NCBI GenBank assembly: GCA_029263035.1
Contig: JAJCYF010000057.1
Location: forward strand, 1-39,892
DNA from: Actinomycetes bacterium
GTDB lineage: Bacteria; Actinomycetota; CADDZG01; JAHWKV01
Length of the DNA stretch: 39,892 nt
Reading direction: 5' to 3'
Shown: positions 33,591-39,892 of the stretch, piece after piece
How positions within the stretch are numbered: the first letter of the stretch is position 1
Layout: every line of letters begins with the position of its first letter
The notes under the pieces: generated by a model
The model's database searches: none
What the model saw: only the letters and a program-made list of their open reading frames with translations
What the model was told of the DNA's origin: nothing
Made by a program: the position numbers and the translations under genes

Positions 33591-33617
33591 ATATCGGCAG
33601 GAAGCCGCCGGCGATAA
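33591..33617 (-). promoter_or_regulatory. WhiG/FliA-like promoter of copy 1 RNA
   Basis: Minus strand TTAT-N15-GCCGATAT. The WhiG/FliA consensus is TAAA-N15-GCCGATAA. Seven of eight -10 bases and the exact spacing agree; the -35 matches at only two of four bases. Weaker than copy 2. Confidence 0.4.
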
Positions 33618-33679
33618 GCACTATTCGTGAATATCATCACTGAGAGTGGTAGGAAAGGTGGCTCAAGCGGCGAGCGAGC

Positions 33680-33768
33680 CTGGAGTAAACAGAGGCCGGA
33701 CCCGAGTGATCGCTGGGGGGCGGGGGTTGTAGTCCACACTCGGGTCCGGCCATCTGAATTTGTTGCTG
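33680..33768 (-). ncRNA. Predicted small RNA with C-rich loop, copy 2
   Basis: A perfect 15-bp stem, GGCCGGACCCGAGTG (minus strand, 33737-33751) with CACTCGGGTCCGGCC (33694-33708), encloses a 28-nt loop with CCCCCGCCCCCCA. The layout repeats copy 1: the same conserved stretch (GCCGATA, then GCAACAA) precedes it. The T tract after the stem is short (TCTGTTT). Ends are inferred. Confidence 0.5.
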
Positions 33769-33774
33769 CTCTAC

Positions 33775-33801
33775 TTATCGGCAGAAACTTAACATCGTTA
33801 A
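33775..33801 (-). promoter_or_regulatory. WhiG/FliA-like promoter of copy 2 RNA
   Basis: Minus strand TTAA-N15-GCCGATAA. The -10 is an exact match to the WhiG/FliA consensus and the spacer is the consensus 15 bp; the -35 TTAA differs from TAAA at one base. Confidence 0.55.
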
Positions 33802-33917
33802 CCTGTCATTTCAAAATTGTTCGGTAACCCGGGGAACTTGGGTGCGGGGTTCGTCCGTCAAATGGCCATTCAATCCATGAGCCTAGAACTATGAGCCCTA
33901 GACCAAGGAGCCGGGAA

Positions 33918-34916
33918 ATGCGGAAACGACTGATCGCAGGGATGGCGTTGCTGAGTCTGCTTATTCTGGCGGCCGCCTGCAGCCGGGGCGACGATAGTGC
34001 ACAGACCGAGCTCTCCGGACCGGTCAGGGGTGAGGCGCCCGCCGAGTCATCGGCAGAGGATGGCAAGCTGGCGGCCCCCGACGCCCCCACTGCCGACACG
34101 GATGTGACTCGAGGCGGCTCCGGTGGGAGCGGCGGCGGGGACGGAGGTGGGAGCGGTGCTTTTGCCGGGACTACCAGCGGAGGATCGGATCAAGCGTCCC
34201 TGCCGGGCATCCCGGAGGTTCCGCCGGCCGGCAGCGGGCGGGTTATCAAGAACATCTCGCTGGAGATCGAAGTCAAAGAGGACCAGTTCCAGCGCCAGTT
34301 CAGCCGGGCAGGATCGCTGGCGGAGCAGTTCGGGGGGTTCGTGACCAACTCGCAGGTGAGCGAGACGGACGGCGAGCTGTCCTCCGGCACGCTGACCGTC
34401 CGGGTTCCCTCGGATCGTTTCGAGGAGGCGGTCGGCCGGCTGAAGGACCTGGGCAAGGTGACTGCCGAGGATCGTAGCGGGCAGGACGTTACCAAGCAGT
34501 TCGTCGACCTGGAGGCCCGGCTCAAGCAGGCCAAAGCGGAGGAGGCCTTCTTCCTGCGCCTGATGGACGAGGCCGAAGGCATCTCCGACATGATCCAGGT
34601 GCAAAGCCACCTCTCCGGCGTCCAGCTACGCATCGAGGAGATCCAGGGACAGCTCAACTTCCTGAGAGATCAGACCGCCCTGTCCACCATCTCGGTCCGG
34701 GTTTATGAGCCGGGCGCCCCGGCGTCGGGCAATCCCCAGCCGCTGACCGAGGCGTGGGAGGGTGCGATCGACGGATTCCAGTCGGTGATCGGCAGCCTGG
34801 TGGTGGCGGTCGGGTGGCTGGCGCCCTTCGGATTGATCGCGCTTGCCGGGTTGTTCGTGCTGAAGCTCCGCAACCGGCCGAAGGTGGAGCCGGCGGCGGA
34901 TCCGCCTGCGGCGTAA
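33918..34916 (+). CDS. DUF4349 lipoprotein
   Basis: A 332-residue envelope protein. The lipoprotein signal MRKRLIAGMALLSLLILAAAC ends at the lipobox LAAAC. A Gly/Ser-rich linker of about 90 residues follows, then the DUF4349 domain (from RVIKNISLEIEV through SGTLTVRVPSDRFEEAVGRL to LSTISVRVYEP), which contains a coiled-coil hairpin. A C-terminal membrane helix (LVVAVGWLAPFGLIALAGLFVL) follows, so it may be anchored at both ends. The start is ATG 33918, with AAGGAG 8 nt upstream; an upstream ATG at 33891 lacks one. Function of DUF4349 is unknown. Confidence 0.88.
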   Translation: MRKRLIAGMALLSLLILAAACSRGDDSAQTELSGPVRGEAPAESSAEDGKLAAPDAPTADTDVTRGGSGGSGGGDGGGSGAFAGTTSGGSDQASLPGIPEVPPAGSGRVIKNISLEIEVKEDQFQRQFSRAGSLAEQFGGFVTNSQVSETDGELSSGTLTVRVPSDRFEEAVGRLKDLGKVTAEDRSGQDVTKQFVDLEARLKQAKAEEAFFLRLMDEAEGISDMIQVQSHLSGVQLRIEEIQGQLNFLRDQTALSTISVRVYEPGAPASGNPQPLTEAWEGAIDGFQSVIGSLVVAVGWLAPFGLIALAGLFVLKLRNRPKVEPAADPPAA

Positions 34917-34919
34917 CCG

Positions 34920-34990
34920 AGCGGGTGAGGGGAATCGGACCCCCGCCTGAAGCTTGGGAAGCTTCCGTTCTACCATTGAACTACACCCGC
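34920..34990 (-). tRNA. tRNA-Gly(CCC)
   Basis: Acceptor GCGGGTG pairs with CACCCGC, the D-arm has GTTCAATGGTAGAAC, and the anticodon stem GAAGC/GCTTC holds loop TTCCCAA with anticodon CCC. Discriminator is T and no CCA is encoded. The T-loop reads TCCGATT, so position 55, almost always T, is C. It lies 81 bp before dcd, as in mycobacteria. Confidence 0.95.
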
Positions 34991-35071
34991 GAAGCTGCCC
35001 GACCATAATACCTGGAGCCCGGGGGACGCCTGGTCCGCCCCCGGGATCCAACGGTTATAGGATTGGCTTCA

Positions 35072-35644
35072 ATGATCCTTTCCGACCGAGACATACGCGC
35101 CCAGATCGAGGCGGGAAGAATCAAGATCGACCCGTTCGACCCGGCCCGGGTCCAGCCCTCCTCCCTGGACGTACGTATCGACAACCAGTTCCGGGTTTTC
35201 CACAACCACCGCCACCGGGTGATCGACGTCAAGCAGCAGATGGACGACCTGACAGAGCTGGTCGCCGTCGAAGACGAACCGTTCATGCTCCACCCCGGCG
35301 AGTTCGTCCTGGGGTCCACCCGGGAGTGGGTCGAGCTGCCCGACGACATCGCCGGCCGCCTGGAGGGCAAGTCTTCGCTCGGCCGGCTGGGACTGGTCAC
35401 CCACTCGACCGCCGGGTTCATCGACCCCTCGTTCAAGGGTCACCTGACCCTGGAGCTTTCCAACCTGGCGACCCTGCCGATCACGCTGTACCCGGAGATG
35501 CTGATCGGCCAGATCGCCTTCTTCCAGCTGTCGTCCCCGGCGCAGTCCGGCTACGGAACGGGTGAGCTGCGCAGCAAGTACCAGGGCCAGCGGGGTCCCA
35601 CGCCCTCCCGCTACTGGGAGAACTTCAGCAGCGGGCCTGACTAG
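35072..35644 (+). CDS. dcd: dCTP deaminase
   Basis: Trimeric enzyme that deaminates dCTP toward dUTP or dUMP for thymidylate synthesis. It has 190 residues and the family opening MILSDRDIRAQIEAGRIKIDPFDP, then QPSSLDVRIDNQFRVF, GSTREWVELPDDIAGRLEGKSSLGR-LGL and the active-site block AGFIDPSFKGHLTLELSN. In actinobacteria many Dcd proteins also have dUTPase activity; I cannot tell here. The start is ATG 35072; a TTG three codons earlier is less likely. It follows tRNA-Gly, a known actinobacterial pairing. Confidence 0.96.
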   Translation: MILSDRDIRAQIEAGRIKIDPFDPARVQPSSLDVRIDNQFRVFHNHRHRVIDVKQQMDDLTELVAVEDEPFMLHPGEFVLGSTREWVELPDDIAGRLEGKSSLGRLGLVTHSTAGFIDPSFKGHLTLELSNLATLPITLYPEMLIGQIAFFQLSSPAQSGYGTGELRSKYQGQRGPTPSRYWENFSSGPD

Positions 35645-36021
35645 CCAGACCGGCTTTACCAGCCCAGCAGGGAGCGGTTGAACTCAGCCCCTTTCGACTC
35701 AGGATGATTGGGTAGTATGGCCCCCAAGCATTCGGTACTTTGGGAGCTATGCAGTATCAGTGCGGTGGTCCAGGATGTCTGAACTGGCGAGACGTACAAG
35801 CCCCGCACCTTTGGCGCTGAATAAGACTGATCTAATTGCCCTTATGTGCCGATACATACTGGACGAATAGGAGGCTGAGGAATAGCATGGCGCTCTCTCT
35901 AGCTGAACTAGGGAGTTTTCTTGTGTTCCTAAGCAACGGATGCGCAGCAAAGCCAGATGCTTGTGGGATTAGAAGTCTGGGTAGTAGATAATTGGTGCCC
36001 GACCCAATGAGGGAGAAGAGC
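35645..36021 (+). other. Low-information region before the HicBA genes
   Basis: No confident gene. Base use shifts to lower GC here. A 34-codon frame at 35887-35991 begins after AGGAGG and GAGGA sites but contains the hairpin at 35895-35915 within it, so I do not call it a gene. Confidence 0.4.
35895..35921 (+). terminator. Hairpin with T tract upstream of hicB
   Basis: CTCTCTAG and CTAGGGAG form an 8-bp stem (one G-T pair) with a 5-nt loop, followed by TTTTCTTGTG. It could end read-through from dcd and insulate the toxin-antitoxin genes. Confidence 0.5.
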
Positions 36022-36384
36022 ATGAGCGTAACTACAGAGTGGCTGATTGACCGGCCCTCGCCGCAGAGCAACCCTGTTGGTTACGTAGTGCTCAGGTTCA
36101 GAATTTATGAGGACCCAGAGACTGGTTTGTACCAGGGCGAGTGTTTGGATCTCGACGCAGCCAGCTTCGGTGAGTCGGTCGAGGAGGCTCTTGACGCGAC
36201 CATGGAAGCCACTGCACTGTATCTAGAAACCATCGATGACCTTGGTGAACGAGACCGCATCTTCAAGGAGCGAGGAATCGAGATCGTCACTAAGGAGCCA
36301 AGTGACGACACGACTCTTGAAGTCGTGAGTCATCCAAGCGAGATCATTTCCGTCCAGCGACTCGCTGTAGTGGTCGCGGCTTAA
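36022..36384 (+). CDS. hicB: HicB-like antitoxin
   Basis: A 120-residue protein with the HicB partial-RNase-H-like fold: an N-terminal strand set (GYVVLRFRIYEDPETGLYQGECLDLDAASFGESVEEALDATMEAT) and a long amphipathic helix. I see no clear C-terminal DNA-binding motif, so autoregulation is uncertain. Directly followed, 3 bp later, by a HicA-type toxin gene; antitoxin-first order. The ATG at 36022 has AGGGAG 6-7 nt upstream. GC is lower than in neighbouring core genes, consistent with acquisition. Confidence 0.75.
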   Translation: MSVTTEWLIDRPSPQSNPVGYVVLRFRIYEDPETGLYQGECLDLDAASFGESVEEALDATMEATALYLETIDDLGERDRIFKERGIEIVTKEPSDDTTLEVVSHPSEIISVQRLAVVVAA

Positions 36385-36387
36385 GCA

Positions 36388-36648
36388 TTGAAGGAGCCCC
36401 CGCCAAGGGGCGAGCGACAAAAAGGCCTTCCACTTCTATCAAGCGGCCAAATCGTTCGAATACTTGAGCTCGCTGGATTTGTTGCGGTTCGTCAGAAGGG
36501 CTCCCACAAGTCGTTCAAGAAGCCGGGGAGCTCCACTGCCGTAGTCCCTATGGGCAAAAAGGTTGTTCCCCAGGGCACTCGAGACCACATCCTCTTACGT
36601 CAAGCGGGTCTGTCGATAAACGAGATTCGTGACCTGATCGACGAATAA
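36388..36648 (+). CDS. hicA: HicA-family toxin (mRNA interferase)
   Basis: An 86-residue double-stranded-RNA-binding-fold protein. The core LPLLSSGQIVRILELAGFVAVRQKGSHKSFKK carries the catalytic His (H40 in KGSHKSF), followed by VVPMGKKVVPQGTRDHILLRQAGLSINEI. HicA toxins cut mRNA and are neutralised by HicB. The start is TTG 36388, which adds about 14 residues before the usual LPLLS start; no other start codon is available in frame. Its TAA overlaps the next ATG as TAATG, tying a third gene to the pair. Confidence 0.85.
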   Translation: MKEPPPRGERQKGLPLLSSGQIVRILELAGFVAVRQKGSHKSFKKPGSSTAVVPMGKKVVPQGTRDHILLRQAGLSINEIRDLIDE

Positions 36649-37175
36649 TGGCGGATCTAGCGGTAATCGCAATCCCAATCGTTAGCTTGCTCATCGGCTG
36701 GACGCTGTCGCAAATTGGAGACGCTCGAAAGGACCGTCGGCAAGCAGCGCGCGACCGCGCTCTGTCAGAGGCCCAATCTGTTGAACGGATAACTGAGCGC
36801 AGAACTGCGTTTCAAAGGGAAACCTTGCTGGCGCTACAGGAGGCCATGGCGGGCTTAGTACGAGCCGCAGGCCGCATCCATTACGAGGACACACTTCAGG
36901 CGCGAGGACGAGCAGCTGGTGAGCCTTGGGGGACAGCAATGGTGACTGAGGAGTTGTCTGAAAGGCATATGGAAATGACCGTTCAGACCAGCAAGCTTCT
37001 CGTGAGGATCGAAGACGTTCAACTAAGGGAGCTAGTCGCGAATTTTGTGACATTTAGCAACGGAGTCGGACGTGCGCGGTCGAAGGACGAATCCCGAAAG
37101 TTGCTTTCTGAAACCATTGAGGCCCACACTTTGGCTACCGAATGCCTCGGGGCCCTCTTACGATCCGTTTACTAA
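36648..37175 (+). CDS. Small membrane-anchored helical protein coupled to hicBA
   Basis: I do not recognise this family. It has 175 residues: one N-terminal membrane helix (VIAIPIVSLLIGWTLSQIG), a highly charged stretch (DARKDRRQAARDRALSEAQ), then mostly long amphipathic helices suited to coiled coils. The bulk should face the cytoplasm. It overlaps the hicA stop by one base (TAATG), so it is translated with the toxin. A third component of the toxin-antitoxin locus, or an unrelated cargo gene of the same insertion, are both possible. Base use is like hicBA, unlike the genes on either side. Confidence 0.6.
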   Translation: MADLAVIAIPIVSLLIGWTLSQIGDARKDRRQAARDRALSEAQSVERITERRTAFQRETLLALQEAMAGLVRAAGRIHYEDTLQARGRAAGEPWGTAMVTEELSERHMEMTVQTSKLLVRIEDVQLRELVANFVTFSNGVGRARSKDESRKLLSETIEAHTLATECLGALLRSVY

Positions 37176-37282
37176 ATGGGACTCTAATCAACTGGGTCAA
37201 GTGCTAAGACTTTCTGGGGCAGCGAGAGCGGGGGAACCCAGTCGCGCGTGACCCAAGGCGTTTCCCCCTGCCCGCGGCTACG

Positions 37283-38239
37283 ATGGGAATCATGGACATA
37301 GGCGTCTTCATCGCGGCCGAGCCGCACGAGCGGGGTCCGGCCGAGGACCTGCACGAGATGATCGACCTGGCCCAGGCGGTCGAGGAGCTCGGCTACCGAT
37401 CGCTGTACACCGCATCCCGCCACTTCTCCTCCGGCTACGCCGCGGTGCCCTCCCCACTGGTGCTGTTCGCCGCAGTCGCCGAGCGGACCACCACCCTGGA
37501 GTTCGGCCCCTCGGTGATCACCCTTCCTTTGGAGAACCTGCACCGTCTGGCAGAGGACTTCGCCACGCTGGACGCGATCTCCGGGGGCCGCGCCATCCTG
37601 GGGGTGGGAAGCGGGGACGACCCGCCGGCCTTCGAGGCGATGGGGGTCGAGTTCGACGAGCGCGCCGGGATGCTCTCGCAGAACATCGGCGGATTCCTGG
37701 AGATCCTGCAGGGCGGCGATGCCGGGGCGGGCCTCACGCTCTACCCGCCCATCGACAACCCCCTGGACAAGGTGGCGCTGGGTGCGCAGTCGGCGCGGGG
37801 TGCGTCGTGGGCGGCGTCGTTGGGCATCGGCCTGCAGCAGGGCCGCTCCGAGCCCAACAGCTGGGACCCGACGGTCTCCCAGGTCCGGGCCGCCGAGGCC
37901 TACCGGGCGGTCCACCCCAACGGCCGCATCTCCACCGCCCGCAACGCCTGGATCGGCTCTCCCGACGACCCCGATTTGTGGGAGGGCATCCGCCGACACG
38001 ATGAGTTTCTCAAGGCCCGGGGACGCGCCGGGCTCCCGGAGGATCGCACAGAGGCCCTTCGCAAGATGAACATCCGGACCGGTACACCGGAGGGTCTGGC
38101 CATCGACCTCAAGGGAGCGGTGGCCTCCATCAAGCCCGATGAGCTGTTGATCACCGCCGACCCGGGCGGCCTGGAGGCATCGGACCGGCTGAAGCGCCTG
38201 ACCGCCCTGGCAGAGGCCTTCGGTCTCGGAGACCGCTAG
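37283..38239 (+). CDS. LLM-class flavin-dependent oxidoreductase
   Basis: A 318-residue luciferase-like monooxygenase family protein: DIGVFIAAEPHERGPAEDL, then GYRSLYTASRHFSSGYAAV, LEFGPSVITLPLENLHRLAEDFATLD and GGRAILGVGSGDDPPAFEAMG. The substrate and the flavin (FMN or F420) are unknown. It differs from the TreS-linked LLM at 30439-31407. Start: ATG 37283 or, better, ATG 37292; a -10-like TACGAT at 37279-37284 ends 7 nt before the latter, so the mRNA may be leaderless from 37292. clpS follows 2 bp after its stop. Confidence 0.85.
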   Translation: MGIMDIGVFIAAEPHERGPAEDLHEMIDLAQAVEELGYRSLYTASRHFSSGYAAVPSPLVLFAAVAERTTTLEFGPSVITLPLENLHRLAEDFATLDAISGGRAILGVGSGDDPPAFEAMGVEFDERAGMLSQNIGGFLEILQGGDAGAGLTLYPPIDNPLDKVALGAQSARGASWAASLGIGLQQGRSEPNSWDPTVSQVRAAEAYRAVHPNGRISTARNAWIGSPDDPDLWEGIRRHDEFLKARGRAGLPEDRTEALRKMNIRTGTPEGLAIDLKGAVASIKPDELLITADPGGLEASDRLKRLTALAEAFGLGDR

Positions 38240-38241
38240 CA

Positions 38242-38541
38242 GTGGCGGTTTCGCCGCTTGCGCCGATCAAAACCGACGACCCCTCCAACGAGGAGGACAT
38301 CAAGCCGGACCGGCCGTGGATCGTGCTGGTCTGGAATGACCCCATCAACCTGATGTCCTACGTGACGATGGTCTTCCAGAAGCTGTTCGGCTACTCGCTG
38401 GAGAAGGCGACCGCGCTGATGCTCGACGTCCACCAGAAAGGCCGGGCGGTGGTCAGCAGCGGCCCCCGTGAGAAGGCGGAGTTCGACGTTTCAAGGCTGC
38501 ACGCCCACGGCCTGTGGGCCACCATGCAGCACGATGTCTGA
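38242..38541 (+). CDS. clpS: ClpS adaptor protein
   Basis: Adaptor that delivers N-end-rule substrates to the Clp protease. 99 residues, with the conserved WIVLVWNDPINLMSYVTMVFQKLFGYS and MLDVHQKGRAVVSSGPREKAE. The N-terminal 25 residues are a flexible, acidic stretch as usual. GTG start with GGAG about 10 nt upstream. It overlaps the following DUF2017 gene by 8 bp. Confidence 0.95.
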   Translation: MAVSPLAPIKTDDPSNEEDIKPDRPWIVLVWNDPINLMSYVTMVFQKLFGYSLEKATALMLDVHQKGRAVVSSGPREKAEFDVSRLHAHGLWATMQHDV

Positions 38542-39031
38542 GGCCGAGCCGGAGTACCCCGAGCCCCGTCCCCGGATCTCCCGAAAGGGCGCCGGTCGCT
38601 TTGCGCTTGAGATCCCCAAGGAGGAGCGGCTGCTGCTCCGGAATTTGCTGCCCGACCTGGGGCATATGGTCGAAACCCGGGACCCGGACACCAAGCGGCT
38701 GTTCCCCACGGCCTACCACGACGACCCGGACAAGGAAGCCGAGTACCAGGGCCTGATGGCGAACGACCTGGCCGCCGGCCGCCTGGCGGCCATCAAGACG
38801 GTTGAGGAGACCATCGATCAACCGGAGATCGAACTGTCCCAGCTTGAGTGCTGGATGGAGGCGGTCAACAGCTTGCGCCTGGTGCTGGGCACCCGCCTGG
38901 AGGTCGGTGAGGATCTGCCCCTGCTGGACCACGATGACCCCGACGCCCCCGCCTACGCGGTGTACGAATACCTGGGCTGGCTCATGGAGCAGGCGGTGCG
39001 GGCGATGAGTGAGGATCTGGCGCAGTCCTAG
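38534..39031 (+). CDS. DUF2017 family protein
   Basis: A 165-residue helical protein that follows clpS in many actinobacteria (mycobacterial Rv1331-Rv1332). Typical stretches are GRFALEIPKEERLLLRNLL, RLFPTAYHDDP and YAVYEYLGWLMEQAVRAM. No catalytic motif is visible and the role is unknown; the fixed pairing suggests a link to Clp proteolysis. The start is ATG 38534, inside the clpS 3' end; longer readings are not family-like. Confidence 0.88.
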   Translation: MSEAEPEYPEPRPRISRKGAGRFALEIPKEERLLLRNLLPDLGHMVETRDPDTKRLFPTAYHDDPDKEAEYQGLMANDLAAGRLAAIKTVEETIDQPEIELSQLECWMEAVNSLRLVLGTRLEVGEDLPLLDHDDPDAPAYAVYEYLGWLMEQAVRAMSEDLAQS

Positions 39032-39068
39032 GGATCGCCTTTTCTTCCGGCGGCGCTACACTTGTAAA

Positions 39069-39098
39069 GTTGACTGAAACACGCTCAACTTTTACTAT
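39069..39098 (+). promoter_or_regulatory. dnaK promoter with HAIR-like HspR operator
   Basis: TTGACT (39070-39075), a 17-bp spacer and TACTAT (39093-39098) make a good promoter. GTTGACT-N7-GCTCAAC (39069-39089) overlies it; the HspR box HAIR is CTTGAGT-N7-ACTCAAG, so 10 of 14 bases and the exact spacing agree. A flanking repeat AAAGTTGA/TCAACTTT strengthens the palindrome. HspR repression of dnaK is the predicted control. Confidence 0.6.
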
Positions 39099-39185
39099 CG
39101 AAAGTAACTAAGGTCTGGAATACCTCACGGGAGCCGAGCGTTGATGCTCTCAGAAATCAAGTAAAGCAAGGGAAAGGAAACACGT

Positions 39186-39892
39186 ATGCCAAAGGCAGTC
39201 GGAATTGACCTGGGGACCACCAACTCTGTGGTGAGCGTCCTCGAGGGAGGGGAGTCGGTAGTCATCCCCAACGCCGAGGGCCATCGCACCACGCCGTCGG
39301 TTGTGGCGTTCACCAAGTCGGGAGAGATCCTGGTAGGTGAGGTGGCGAAGCGGCAGGCAATCACCAACCCCGATCGCACCATCCGCTCCGTCAAGCGCCA
39401 CATGGGCAGCAGCTGGAGCACCAATGTCGACGGGAAGGCCTGGAAGCCGCAGGAGATCTCGGCCCAGATCCTCATGAAGCTGAAGAGGGACGCCGAGGCG
39501 TACCTGGGCGACAAGGTCACCCAGGCGGTCGTCACCGTTCCCGCCTACTTCGGTGACTCGCAGCGTCAGGCCACCAAGGAAGCCGGAGAGATCGCCGGCC
39601 TGGAGGTCCTGCGTCTGGTTGCCGAGCCCACCGCCGCATCGCTGGCCTACGGACTGGACAAGGAGGCCGAGCAGACCATCCTGGTGTTCGACCTGGGCGG
39701 CGGCACCTTCGACGTCTCCATCCTGGAGATCGCTGAGGGCGTGTTCGACGTTAAGGCCACCAATGGCGACGCCCTTCTGGGCGGAGACGACTGGGACCAG
39801 AAGATCTTCGACCACCTTATGAAGGAAGTGAAGAACAGCCACTGTGTGGACCTGTCCAAGGACCGCATGGCGCTGAAGCGTATGCAGGAGGC
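39186..39892 (+). CDS. dnaK: Chaperone DnaK (3' end outside the window)
   Basis: Hsp70 chaperone; only the first 235 codons are present, cut by the window edge. The ATPase domain shows the phosphate-1 motif GIDLGTTNSVV, AVVTVPAYFGDSQRQATKEAG, the connect segment RLVAEPTAASLAYG and phosphate-2 VFDLGGGTFDVS. The missing part should hold the rest of the ATPase domain and the substrate domain, probably followed by grpE, dnaJ and hspR. Starts at ATG with AAAGGA upstream, behind a promoter with a HAIR-like operator. Confidence 0.97.
   Translation, partial: MPKAVGIDLGTTNSVVSVLEGGESVVIPNAEGHRTTPSVVAFTKSGEILVGEVAKRQAITNPDRTIRSVKRHMGSSWSTNVDGKAWKPQEISAQILMKLKRDAEAYLGDKVTQAVVTVPAYFGDSQRQATKEAGEIAGLEVLRLVAEPTAASLAYGLDKEAEQTILVFDLGGGTFDVSILEIAEGVFDVKATNGDALLGGDDWDQKIFDHLMKEVKNSHCVDLSKDRMALKRMQE

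Noticed and set aside
33891..33917. Earlier ATG for the DUF4349 lipoprotein
   Set aside because: It would put nine charged residues before the signal peptide and has no ribosome site, while ATG 33918 follows AAGGAG at 8 nt.
35832..36071. 79-codon minus-strand open frame before hicB
   Set aside because: It overlaps the hicB start and the terminator-like hairpin, and shows no family.

Overview
The window is high-GC bacterial chromosome with many GTG/TTG starts, ATGA/GTGA coupling overlaps and actinobacterial family content: DUF6049, DUF5318, a CwlM-type amidase, GlnR-, HspR- and Gram-positive LexA-like operators, ino1-PadR, and clpS-DUF2017. It reads as core chromosome of an actinomycetote. 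I cannot name the class; the sequence does not look like a familiar model genus. The left end lies in tandem repeats and the right end cuts dnaK.

Block 1 (1-16.6 kb) corresponds to the mycobacterial parA-to-pcnA neighbourhood: parA, parB, the CwlM-like amidase, trxB, then an AMIN-like lipoprotein, a zinc-finger membrane protein and an amtB-glnB operon with a GlnR-like box. It ends with DUF6049, murJ, a separate membrane pseudokinase, an ECF sigma factor and its anti-sigma factor (all on the minus strand), divergent from a CCA-adding-enzyme/PcnA homologue. The theme is chromosome segregation, peptidoglycan precursor export and envelope stress control.

Block 2 (16.6-28.8 kb) corresponds to the ino1-to-dnaB neighbourhood. 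It holds a methyltransferase, inositol-phosphate synthase, a PadR regulator with a perfect palindromic operator on its own promoter, DUF5318, two unrecognised membrane proteins, two GT-C-like membrane proteins, rpsF-ssb-rpsR-rplI and dnaB. dnaB is preceded by two exact DnaA-box matches and an exact Gram-positive LexA box. An ankyrin protein follows.

Block 3 (28.8-39.9 kb) is more mixed. A trehalose-synthase-like GH13 enzyme is coupled to an LLM flavoprotein. A tandem double protoglobin follows a possible leader peptide. Next come a P-loop kinase and an intergenic region with two related minus-strand hairpins that have C-rich loops, each behind a WhiG/FliA-like promoter. Then come a DUF4349 lipoprotein, tRNA-Gly(CCC), dcd, a HicBA toxin-antitoxin pair coupled to a small membrane coiled-coil protein, a second LLM enzyme, clpS-DUF2017, and dnaK with a HAIR-like operator.

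The most promising leads for something undescribed are the paired C-rich-loop RNAs (33482-33801), the unfused pseudokinase beside murJ, the tandem protoglobin with its possible leader peptide, the LexA/DnaA control region of dnaB, and the third gene attached to hicBA.
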